This document shows, one piece after another, positions 15,253 through 23,777 of a stretch of DNA of 24,683 nt. Source of the stretch: Caryophanales bacterium UBA3835 (GTDB lineage: Bacteria; Bacillota_I; Bacilli_A; RFN20; CAG-826). Every line of letters begins with the position of its first letter. Positions within the stretch are counted from its first letter, which is position 1. A program made the translations under genes and the position numbers. The notes under the pieces are model-generated. The model worked only from the letters and a program-made list of their open reading frames with translations. It searched no databases and was not told the DNA's origin. The DNA is taken from the NCBI GenBank assembly GCA_002392945.1, contig DGHZ01000031.1, positions 12,623 to 37,305 on the forward strand, in the 5' to 3' direction.

Positions 15253-18200
15253 ATGCGAAAAAGATTATTAATTCCATTATTAATCAGCATGCTTTCATTA
15301 GGCGCTTGTAGTGGAGACGCCATAACAATTAATCCTGGTAGCGAAATTGATTATGTCGATCTATCTGAAGAAGAAGTATCAATTGCTATAGGAGAATCTA
15401 GAGTACTTTATGCCTCTAGTAGTGATGCCGGGGAAGTGAGATGGGCAAATAGCGATTCCTCAATCGTTAGTTTAACTGCTCAAGGTAATACTGCCTCTAT
15501 TTCTGGCTTAGCTAAAGGTACCGCTAATATTTTAGCTGTCCGTGGTGGTAAGAGTGCGATGTGTACTATTATCGTTGGTGGTGGTAATGCTGAACAACCA
15601 ATCACCCTTGTCCTTTCTCCAAACTCAAAACAATTATTACTCGATGATGAATTTGTGATTACCGCTAGTGTTTCTGGATCCACTAATCCAGTGAAATTCT
15701 CTAGTAGCGATGAAAAAGTTGCTACCGTAGAAGCAAAAGATAATACCACTGCTAAAGTTAAAGCAGTTGGTACTGGATTTGCTAATATCAACGCTAAAGT
15801 AGGTACTAAAATTGCCACTTGTACCGTTGAAGTTATTAACCCAGCAACTGATGTTTATATTTCTTTAGATAAAGAAAATTTAACTTTGAAAGAAGGAACT
15901 ACTGATAAATTAACTGCGACAGTTAGACCAGCAGGTTCTCCTGTTACTTGGGTTTCTAATAGCGCTGCAGTTGATGTTGATCAAAGTGGAAATATTTCTG
16001 CTAAATCAGTCGGTACAGCGGATATTACCGCTACAGTAACTACTGAAGCTGGTACTAGAAGTGCAAGCTGCCGTGTCACTGTTGAAGCTAAAGGTGGAGA
16101 AAGTGATTATGATGAAAAAGTGGCAAAATGGTCACAAACTGGTCACTTATATTTCCACTATTTAAGAAATACTGATAAAGATTATGAAAAATGGGCGATT
16201 TGGGCATGGCCAAACTATCCAGATGATGGAGAAGGTAGCTTATGGGGTGCATCTAAAAAATATGACCAAAAAGGTATTACTCCTCAAACATGGGGCTGGA
16301 TGACCAACGAACAAGTCGGCTTAACTCAAGAAGATTTAAAACCAGGTCAAAAATTAACTGACCCTTATGAAGATGAGTACGGTCAAATTATGGACCTCGT
16401 CTTAGATCAAAGTAAGGCTCCAGGAGGACAAGTACTTGGTGGTAGAACTGGTAAACCAGCGCCTTTAATTGGTGACTATTTATGGGAAGAAGATAATCAT
16501 GACTTATATTTAAGCGCTGCCATCGGATTCTTAGTGGTTGACCAAACTAAGATGGATGGTAGTGATATGTGGACATCTGACGGCGGTGCTGAAAGCTATA
16601 TCAAACGTATTGGTAGAATTATGCCTGATGGTAAAGATGGCTATTTACACGTTTACGCTGTTGAAGGCGCAGTCAGTGACTTTAAGACCACAAGTGGTAC
16701 ACAAACTATTGTTAATCCAACTGCTACTGATATATCTGGTGATTTCCGTTCACATAACGATATTAAGAATTTAAAATATGATGCCTATGCTTCTGGAGTA
16801 AGTACATCTACTTCCTTCTTAAATGACCGTCCAGGAACTGGATATCAAATCTTTGTTCCGTCCTTCTGTGATAGCAATGGAGACGGTTATGGAGATATTA
16901 AAGGTATCACCTCAAAATTAGACTATTTAGAAGATCTTGGAATTGATGTCTTATGGTTAACTCCAATTCAAGAAAGTAACTCATATCATGGATATGATGT
17001 CACTGACTATTATAAGATTGACCAAAGATTCGGAACTTTAAAAGATTACCAAGAATTATTATATAAAGCCCATGCGAAGGGCATGAAAGTCTTAATGGAT
17101 ATGGTTATTAACCATACCTCTAAGAGTAATGTTTTATATAAGAAGTCGCAAAGAGCAGAGACTGAAGTGATTAACGGCAAGACCATTAATTACCGTGATA
17201 TGTACGTCTGGAAATTTAAAGGCGACAAGATTTTAGAATGGGATGGAGTGGAAGCACCTGATCCAAAAACACCATATGGACCAGATAATCCAGCAAGATT
17301 CGTTACTAAAAACGTTGAAGATTCTAGCGACTGGTATAGAGACGGAACTTCTAATTATTACTACTACGGCAAATTCGGTAGTGGTATGGCCGAACTCAAT
17401 TATTCTTGCCAAGCTACAAGAGACTATATGACCGATATGTGTAAATATTGGTTAAGCTTTGGTCTAGACGGCTTTAGATTAGACGCGATTAAACATATTT
17501 ACTTATTATCTGAATTAGATCCTGACTATAACTACTCTGGTGATTATGTCACTTATGACGTTGGTTATCGTACTTACTATAACCCAGAACTAGGAAGAGA
17601 AATCAAAGTCATGAACGATTACACTTATGACCGTGATCTTAACGTCATGTTCTGGAAGCAATTTGCTGGCACGATTAAATCAGCTTATCCAAGCTGTTTC
17701 TTGGTTGGCGAAAACTTTGATGGTTGGAACGCTAGAATCGCTCCATTCTATGAGGCTATTGATTCTCAATTCGACTTCTCAACCTATTATCACTTACATG
17801 AATCTACTATTTCTGGTGGTGGGGCTACCGCTATGGGTGGAGATATCACTGCAACTTTAGGCTATAACGCTACTTATCGTGGCAAAGCCATTAACGGTGC
17901 CTTTACTTCTAACCATGACGTAGCTAGATTACTTAATCATGCTGCCTCTACTAATGTAAAAGCACATCATGCTGAAGTTAATTCCACTAACTGGCAAGCA
18001 GCGATTAACCGTGCTAAATGGTTCTCTGCTATCACCATCTTATCTCCAGGCTTAAGCTGGATCTATTACGGTGATGAAATCGGTTTATGTGGCAATTTAG
18101 GTGATAAGATTCAAGATGTTGATGACCATGGTAACAATGTCGATAGATGGTATCGTCAACCAATGAGATGGAGTAATGAATACGGCAAAGATGGAGTCGT

Positions 18201-18564
18201 TGAATATGGATTCGGCGGTCTTGATGTCCTTTGGGATAAGATTTCCGCACAAACTCCAATTGTTAGCGAACAACAAAAAGATCAAAGTTCAATGTACAAC
18301 TTCTTTAAAGCACTCTGTCACGTTAAAGGTGATTCTAGATTCCCTACCTATGGTAGTTTAGAGTGGACTGGTACAATTGGCGGAGACACTAATACATTAT
18401 CAATGAAGATTTCTGATGGTTCTAGAAGCGTTATCGTCTTTGTTAACGCTGGCCCAACATCAAAAGAAATTGAAGCTAATAACCGAGGACCAGTAATTGG
18501 TGGTTCTTATGGTTCAACTGAAACAACTGTTCCAGCTTATGGATTTGTTGTTGTTCAAAAATAA
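15253..18564 (+). CDS. Surface lipoprotein alpha-amylase (GH13) with three BIG2 domains and a CBM41-like region
   Basis: A 1103-residue lipoprotein, lipobox LGAC (cysteine 19). Three BIG2 Ig-like domains occupy about 33-108, 117-195 and 200-278. Residues about 296-515 resemble the pullulanase-type CBM41 module: YFHYLRNTDKDYEKWAIWAW, a DEYGQIMDLVLD strand, then GFLVVDQTK and YLHVYAVEG. The GH13 barrel starts near 530 (YQIFVPSFCDSNGDGYGDIKG), with NHTS at 620-623, nucleophile D744 in GFRLD, acid/base E820 in LVGEN and the transition-state Asp D889 in NHD. A beta-sandwich C domain closes the protein. It should cut internal alpha-1,4 bonds of starch or glycogen at the cell surface and feed oligosaccharides to the importer. 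AAGGAG precedes the ATG. Exact specificity (alpha-amylase versus neopullulanase-like) cannot be read from the sequence. Confidence 0.92.
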   Translation: MRKRLLIPLLISMLSLGACSGDAITINPGSEIDYVDLSEEEVSIAIGESRVLYASSSDAGEVRWANSDSSIVSLTAQGNTASISGLAKGTANILAVRGGKSAMCTIIVGGGNAEQPITLVLSPNSKQLLLDDEFVITASVSGSTNPVKFSSSDEKVATVEAKDNTTAKVKAVGTGFANINAKVGTKIATCTVEVINPATDVYISLDKENLTLKEGTTDKLTATVRPAGSPVTWVSNSAAVDVDQSGNISAKSVGTADITATVTTEAGTRSASCRVTVEAKGGESDYDEKVAKWSQTGHLYFHYLRNTDKDYEKWAIWAWPNYPDDGEGSLWGASKKYDQKGITPQTWGWMTNEQVGLTQEDLKPGQKLTDPYEDEYGQIMDLVLDQSKAPGGQVLGGRTGKPAPLIGDYLWEEDNHDLYLSAAIGFLVVDQTKMDGSDMWTSDGGAESYIKRIGRIMPDGKDGYLHVYAVEGAVSDFKTTSGTQTIVNPTATDISGDFRSHNDIKNLKYDAYASGVSTSTSFLNDRPGTGYQIFVPSFCDSNGDGYGDIKGITSKLDYLEDLGIDVLWLTPIQESNSYHGYDVTDYYKIDQRFGTLKDYQELLYKAHAKGMKVLMDMVINHTSKSNVLYKKSQRAETEVINGKTINYRDMYVWKFKGDKILEWDGVEAPDPKTPYGPDNPARFVTKNVEDSSDWYRDGTSNYYYYGKFGSGMAELNYSCQATRDYMTDMCKYWLSFGLDGFRLDAIKHIYLLSELDPDYNYSGDYVTYDVGYRTYYNPELGREIKVMNDYTYDRDLNVMFWKQFAGTIKSAYPSCFLVGENFDGWNARIAPFYEAIDSQFDFSTYYHLHESTISGGGATAMGGDITATLGYNATYRGKAINGAFTSNHDVARLLNHAASTNVKAHHAEVNSTNWQAAINRAKWFSAITILSPGLSWIYYGDEIGLCGNLGDKIQDVDDHGNNVDRWYRQPMRWSNEYGKDGVVEYGFGGLDVLWDKISAQTPIVSEQQKDQSSMYNFFKALCHVKGDSRFPTYGSLEWTGTIGGDTNTLSMKISDGSRSVIVFVNAGPTSKEIEANNRGPVIGGSYGSTETTVPAYGFVVVQK

Positions 18565-18577
18565 GGGGGATATGACC

Positions 18578-19435
18578 ATGAAAGCAAAATATTTATTAAC
18601 TCTTCTTCCTTTATTTGCTTTAGCAAGTTGCGCCACTCAACCTGAAGTCGTTTCTGCTAAAGAACCACGTTTCCAATATAGCGATGTAGACGGAAAAGCT
18701 GTAGTTACAACTAGAGATCCAGCTACATCTACTAGTGAACATGTTACCTATTTAATGATGGGGCCATTTGGATATATTTCTATCGCTGGATTCCCTGTTA
18801 AAGGTTCTGTTGATGAATTATTCTATGAAAACACTATTACTTTTGAAGCAGTTGCAGGAACTAAACTTCCTGACGCTAGTGAAGTAAAAACAACTGTTAG
18901 TGGTTCAACCTTTAGAGGATGGGCTATCTATGACGAAGATAATGACCATGTATGGCCAGATTATTACACTGAAGTCCCTGCTAAAAGTGGCGTTGCCCTA
19001 AAGGCAATGTTTGATGGCACTGACGCTGGTGGAAATACCGGTGGTGGCGGTGGCTCTGGTGGCGGAGGAGGCTCCGGAGGCGGAGGAACTTCTGCTACTG
19101 GATTTGGTATTATTTCTGGAAGTGGAGAAGCCTTTATTGGAGAATCTAAAGGTAAAAACTTCGAAGGATATGATGAATATCTTGTAACCAAAGTGAGCTT
19201 TAAGATGGGAGATACATTCTCACTTTATGATCCATCTACTTTAGGTAAGTGGGCAGTGGATATTAATCCATACTCCTTCTCACCTGATCCAACTCATGCT
19301 ACTGATGATCCTGCTAGAGTGGCAACTTATGTTGTTAAAAACACAACTGACTACACAGTTATGCAAGACTTTACTGCAGATTTCTATATTCAAATCTTAT
19401 ATCAACAAGATAGGCTATATATTCAACTTGCCTAA
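18578..19435 (+). CDS. Two-domain lipoprotein with a natural glycine-serine linker
   Basis: A 285-residue lipoprotein, lipobox LASC (cysteine 18). Residues about 75-147 look like an InlB B-repeat-type beta-grasp domain (ITFEAVAGTKLPDASEV, TFRGWAIYDEDN, VALKAMFDG). Residues 151-172 are a flexible linker, with GGGGGS at 155-160 and again at 161-166 followed by GGGG. The C-terminal domain (about 174-285) ends in FYIQILYQQDRLYIQLA, a pattern I associate loosely with small starch-binding modules, but I cannot assign a family. The ATG at 18578 is preferred over ATG 18572 because AAGGGGGA (18563-18570) sits at a normal distance; 18572 would leave one base. It lies between the amylase and pullulanase genes, so a glucan-binding or scaffold role is plausible. 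Confidence 0.82.
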   Translation: MKAKYLLTLLPLFALASCATQPEVVSAKEPRFQYSDVDGKAVVTTRDPATSTSEHVTYLMMGPFGYISIAGFPVKGSVDELFYENTITFEAVAGTKLPDASEVKTTVSGSTFRGWAIYDEDNDHVWPDYYTEVPAKSGVALKAMFDGTDAGGNTGGGGGSGGGGGSGGGGTSATGFGIISGSGEAFIGESKGKNFEGYDEYLVTKVSFKMGDTFSLYDPSTLGKWAVDINPYSFSPDPTHATDDPARVATYVVKNTTDYTVMQDFTADFYIQILYQQDRLYIQLA

Positions 19436-19466
19436 TATTTCGTAATTAAAATTTGGAGGTCGTCCA

Positions 19467-22400
19467 ATGAAAAATAAAGCATTATCACTATTAACTTTAT
19501 TACTTGCTGGTGGAGCGCTTGTCTTGCCAGCCTGTAGTAATCTCTCCAATCCTTTAGGTGAAGAAGGATTAGAACAAATCGAGCCACCAGAAGAAAAAAC
19601 TGATGACAATGATTTAACAAACATTAAAGGTCAACCATTTAAGGCTATTAGAGCCGAGGGAAAAGAAGAAGAACTAGTTTTACCAAACAAAGTAATTCTT
19701 CATTACCATAACGATGACAATGCCTGTGACACTAGAAGATTTTATACTTGGGTCACTGGTGTTGATGGGGCAGAAAGAAAGCCTAACGGTGAATGGAATG
19801 CGACCGATATGGAAATCACCCTTGATTTTAAAGTGATTCCTGAATACGCTGATTTACCAGCTTTATATTTCATCATTAAAGTGGCAGGCACTTGGGCAGG
19901 CCAATCTGAAGATACTATTGTTGATTATGCTTTATATCAAGACCTTATTATTGAAAATAATGGTGTACTTGAATTATGGACCATTCCTGGAGAAGGAACC
20001 TCTGTTGAAATTTATAAAACCAAAGCGGAAAGTGAACTTCCAAAAGTTAAAACCGCAAAATTTGTCGATTTTAAGACTATTCACTGTACCTCCACAGTTG
20101 AAAGAAATGAAATGGGAGTTATTACTAAAGCATGGGTGCCAACCGAATATCGTTTATATGCCTATGATAAAAATTATCTTAATATGACTGACGCTGCTCA
20201 AGCAGCCAATAAAGAGTATTATCAAATTAAACAAGGTGTTCCTACTGGTAACGAATTTGATATCGTCTTTAACGTTAAAGCTAAAATTAATGTTCAATAT
20301 ATTGTGGAAACTAGATTCCCAGGCTTTGATAGATGGCAAAAATGTATTGTTGGTGCAGAAAATCTATATACACAAGAAAGATTTGACCAATATTATACAT
20401 ATGATGGAGAACTTGGAATGTTCTACACTCCAAGTAGAACCACCTTTAGAATTTGGTCTCCTATTTCTGCAAATGTTTTATTAAACATTTATGAAACTGG
20501 TATTCCAAAATCTTATGGCGGTAATGATGATAAAGATGTCTATAAGATGTCTTATCGCGCTGGTGGTATTTGGGAAACTACCATTGAAGGAGATATGAAG
20601 GGAAGTTATTATACCTTCACCTTAACTCATAGTGCTGGTACTGTAGAAACAGTTGATCCATATGTGAAAGCCTGTGGCGTTAATGGTATTAGAGGATATA
20701 TTTATGACCATAATGGTAGTGAGGCTAATCCGGATGGATGGGACGCTGTACCTGCTATTTGGGATGGTGTGGCTGGTTATGATATTAATACTCCTCAAGA
20801 TTTATCCATTTATGAAATTCATATCCGTGATTTAACAATGGACGAGACCTGGGTTTCTAATAAAGGAAATACTAGAGGAACTTATAAAGCCTTTGTTGAA
20901 TCAGGAACTAAATATTCTAAAAATAGTAAGACTGTCTCTACTGGATTTGATCATATTAATGAGCTTGGTGTGAATGCGGTTCAACTTTTACCAGTATTTG
21001 ATCAAGATAATGATGAAAGACCAGAAAAGATGAAATTTAACTGGGGATATAATCCACTTAACTATAACTGTGTTGAAGGTGGCTATTCTCCTGAATCATT
21101 TACCTATGATAATGATGGTAATTTAGTTAGCTATGATCCTCTTGAAAGAGTTAGAGATTTCAAGAATTTAATTATGGCGTTCTCTAAAAATGACGCACAT
21201 ACACGTGTGATTATGGACGTTGTTTATAACCACGTTAGTAGTGCTTCTCAATCCTCATTTAACAAAATGATGCCTAAATATTATTTCCGTTACACTCCTA
21301 GATGGGAATATTACGATGGTTCTGGATGTAACAATGAATTTAAATCCGATGCGAAGATGGGCTCTAAATTTATTGTCGATTCCTTACATTGGTGGGCTGA
21401 AGAATATAAAATCAAAGGATTCCGTTTTGATTTAATGGGATTAATTGATTGCTGGACCTTACAAGACGCTAAAGAAGATTTATACGCCTTAGATAAAGAC
21501 ATCGTCCTTTATGGAGAAGGCTGGACTAGTGGTGGATATCACGGTCGTGCTATTTTAAAAGATAATTTCTCTGGCCACGAATTTGAAGTACTTGATTACG
21601 GCGGACAAAGCGAAAACTGGTACGATTTGCAAAAAAGTGATGGTACTTATGAACACATCCAACCATATTTCTCTGACACCCGTGCCTTCACATTAATTAA
21701 AGGTGGCGCAAGTAATCAACAAACTTACGCTAATTTATATGCTTCCTCTACTTCTCCTGGACAAGTCGGTGGATTTAATGATGACGGTCGAGATGAAACT
21801 AAAGGACGTAATGATGACGGATATAATAACAACCCATATCCTCAATTCGGTTATATTTCTATGGGTTATGACCATGTAGGCACTAAATCAACTACAGTTG
21901 TTAATATGCTTAAGGGCAATAACACAAGAGCCCCAGGAGCTAACCCAGAACAAACCATTAACTATATGAGTTGTCATGATAACTACACATTATGGGATCA
22001 ATTAAGATATACATTAGGTAGTGGACATTCTCTTCCATATCATGTTGCTGCTCAAGCACCTACTATTAAAGAAACTGTTGAAGCTTCTTTAGCTTGTCAC
22101 GGTGCGGTTATGATGTCTAATGGCGTGGCCTTTATGCAAGGTGGAGAAGAATTATATAGAACTAAAACATATTCTTATGATTTAGATGATTATACTAATG
22201 TACAAAGCGCTCCTAAAGCGGACGGTACTCCTGCTACAGTTAGACCTTATCCAACTTATAAACATTATGATAGCGATCCTAACGTCGTGACCGCTACTCA
22301 AGATGTTGAGATGTATGGAAATGTTATTTCTCATAACTCTTACAAAGCTCCTGATTATGTGAACTCCTTTAAATGGGACCGTAAGATTGAAGTTGATGGA

Positions 22401-22736
22401 GTAGATGTCTCTTCTTATAATGCGACTTGGTCCGCCATGGTTAAAGCTAGAAGAGCAATGACTAGAGTTAGCTATCAAACTATGTGGGTAGATGGAGATA
22501 CTTCTGCTTATAATGCATGGGGTGATGGTAACGGTAATAGTGTCGTTGCTGGATGGTGTAGAATCAATGCTTCTCAAGGTTATGGATTCTTATTTGCTGG
22601 TAGAAGCGGTGGAACCTTTAACTGGGGCAGCATCAATGTTAGTGATGTCGTCTTTAAGAATATGGATATTCCAAGAACTGGGGATAATATAGCGATGCCG
22701 AAATACGGCTTTATCTGCTATAAATTAAATGGTTAA
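19467..22736 (+). CDS. pulA: Surface lipoprotein type I pullulanase (GH13)
   Basis: A 1089-residue lipoprotein with lipobox LPAC (cysteine 23). An acidic linker is followed from about residue 72 by a CBM41 domain (VILHYHNDDNACDTRRFYTWV...), then a beta domain (about 195-315) and a CBM48 domain (about 320-420: TTFRIWSPISANVLLNIYE and GGIWETTIEGDMKGSYYTF). FNWGYNP at 524-530 is the hallmark of type I pullulanases (usually YNWGYDP). Catalytic residues: nucleophile D655 in GFRFDLMG, acid/base E684 in LYGEGW, and H837-D838 in SCHDN. It hydrolyses alpha-1,6 branch points of pullulan, amylopectin and glycogen, complementing the amylase encoded two genes upstream. GGAGG is seven to eight bases before the ATG. 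Lipid anchoring puts it outside the cell, unlike the cytoplasmic pullulanases of many Bacilli. Confidence 0.95.
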   Translation: MKNKALSLLTLLLAGGALVLPACSNLSNPLGEEGLEQIEPPEEKTDDNDLTNIKGQPFKAIRAEGKEEELVLPNKVILHYHNDDNACDTRRFYTWVTGVDGAERKPNGEWNATDMEITLDFKVIPEYADLPALYFIIKVAGTWAGQSEDTIVDYALYQDLIIENNGVLELWTIPGEGTSVEIYKTKAESELPKVKTAKFVDFKTIHCTSTVERNEMGVITKAWVPTEYRLYAYDKNYLNMTDAAQAANKEYYQIKQGVPTGNEFDIVFNVKAKINVQYIVETRFPGFDRWQKCIVGAENLYTQERFDQYYTYDGELGMFYTPSRTTFRIWSPISANVLLNIYETGIPKSYGGNDDKDVYKMSYRAGGIWETTIEGDMKGSYYTFTLTHSAGTVETVDPYVKACGVNGIRGYIYDHNGSEANPDGWDAVPAIWDGVAGYDINTPQDLSIYEIHIRDLTMDETWVSNKGNTRGTYKAFVESGTKYSKNSKTVSTGFDHINELGVNAVQLLPVFDQDNDERPEKMKFNWGYNPLNYNCVEGGYSPESFTYDNDGNLVSYDPLERVRDFKNLIMAFSKNDAHTRVIMDVVYNHVSSASQSSFNKMMPKYYFRYTPRWEYYDGSGCNNEFKSDAKMGSKFIVDSLHWWAEEYKIKGFRFDLMGLIDCWTLQDAKEDLYALDKDIVLYGEGWTSGGYHGRAILKDNFSGHEFEVLDYGGQSENWYDLQKSDGTYEHIQPYFSDTRAFTLIKGGASNQQTYANLYASSTSPGQVGGFNDDGRDETKGRNDDGYNNNPYPQFGYISMGYDHVGTKSTTVVNMLKGNNTRAPGANPEQTINYMSCHDNYTLWDQLRYTLGSGHSLPYHVAAQAPTIKETVEASLACHGAVMMSNGVAFMQGGEELYRTKTYSYDLDDYTNVQSAPKADGTPATVRPYPTYKHYDSDPNVVTATQDVEMYGNVISHNSYKAPDYVNSFKWDRKIEVDGVDVSSYNATWSAMVKARRAMTRVSYQTMWVDGDTSAYNAWGDGNGNSVVAGWCRINASQGYGFLFAGRSGGTFNWGSINVSDVVFKNMDIPRTGDNIAMPKYGFICYKLNG

Positions 22737-22753
22737 TATAGGAGGATAGAACG

Positions 22754-23764
22754 ATGAAAAATATGTTTAAATTAGCATTATCTTCCTTAGGATTATTGAC
22801 CTTTGGATTAGCATCATGTGGAAATGTTGCTCCTAACGGAGATAACTATTCCTATAACAATAAATTCGTTGAATCAGTAACTTTATCTTCGACTTATGAA
22901 AGTTGCTCGATCGGTGATACTTTCACTTTATTAAGCGAAATCAAATTTAAAGATGATAAGTCTTTAGATGTCTCTATGAGATGGGCATCTAGTAAAACTA
23001 GTGTCGCTAAATTAACTGTTGCTCCTGATAATAAATCAGCGGTCGTTGATGTTGTTGGTAGTGGCACCACTCAAATTTCCTTTATTGCTGGATATAGATT
23101 AGCAATTTGTGAAGTTTATGTTCCTAGTGTAGAACCAACTCCTGATCCTGACCCAGATCCAGATCCAGAACAAGGAGAAACAAAAATCACTTTATCTCCA
23201 GCTTCTAGAACTGTTTCTGTTGGTGAAGAATTTAATTTAACCGCGACTGTCTCTCCTTTAGCAGATGCTTCATTTGCCTCAAGCAATAACGATGTTATTA
23301 CAATTGGAGAAACAACTGCTTCTGCTTGTACAGTTCAAGCAGTTAGTAAAGGTGAGGCTGATGTTATTGTTGTGGCAGGAGATTCTACTGTTAAATGTCA
23401 TGTTAACGTCTTAGAATCTGAAGAAGAAGGCGAAAAAGAATATACTGTCTATTTCTTTATTGACTATAACAATACAGATTCTAAAAATAAGACTCACTTA
23501 TTAGCGTCTTTTGATTGGTATTATGATCGACCATTAATTGAGGCTAAAGATTCTAGTGGAAAATCTTTAATTCCAACAGTGACAAATGATATGGCCATGG
23601 ATGAGGCCTTCCCATATTTTATCGGATGGTCTACTCACCCAATTATTGATACAAAAGAAAACTTATGGGACTTAAATAAAGACACAATTGCGGATTTACC
23701 AATGATGTCTTATACAGTGACCTTATACGGTCAATGGTTTGATGTCCCGGTTTTACCAGCATAA
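22754..23764 (+). CDS. BIG2-domain lipoprotein with Asp-Pro linker and InlB-like C-terminal repeat
   Basis: A 336-residue lipoprotein, lipobox LASC (cysteine 22). Domain order: BIG2-like domain (about 40-123), a rigid PTPDPDPDPDPEQGE linker (128-142), a second BIG2 domain (about 144-219), an acidic hinge EEEGEKE, and a beta-grasp domain of the InlB B-repeat kind (about 229-333) ending in YTVTLYGQWFD. No catalytic motif is visible. Domains of these types mediate protein-protein or carbohydrate contacts at bacterial surfaces. Because BIG2 domains also occur in the binding protein and amylase of the operon, this product may be a scaffold that holds the surface complex; that is inference. AGGAGG before the ATG, 17 bases after the pullulanase stop. 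Confidence 0.85.
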   Translation: MKNMFKLALSSLGLLTFGLASCGNVAPNGDNYSYNNKFVESVTLSSTYESCSIGDTFTLLSEIKFKDDKSLDVSMRWASSKTSVAKLTVAPDNKSAVVDVVGSGTTQISFIAGYRLAICEVYVPSVEPTPDPDPDPDPEQGETKITLSPASRTVSVGEEFNLTATVSPLADASFASSNNDVITIGETTASACTVQAVSKGEADVIVVAGDSTVKCHVNVLESEEEGEKEYTVYFFIDYNNTDSKNKTHLLASFDWYYDRPLIEAKDSSGKSLIPTVTNDMAMDEAFPYFIGWSTHPIIDTKENLWDLNKDTIADLPMMSYTVTLYGQWFDVPVLPA

Positions 23765-23777
23765 GGAGGAAATTAAG

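Noticed and set aside
22182..22577. Reverse 131-residue open frame
   Set aside because: It lies fully inside the pullulanase gene on the other strand, with His/Ile/Ser-rich low-complexity translation; a shadow frame.
23135..23172. CRISPR-like or tandem DNA repeat
   Set aside because: The short repeats (gatcc/gaccc units) encode the Asp-Pro linker of the lipoprotein and are part of the gene, with no spacer pattern.
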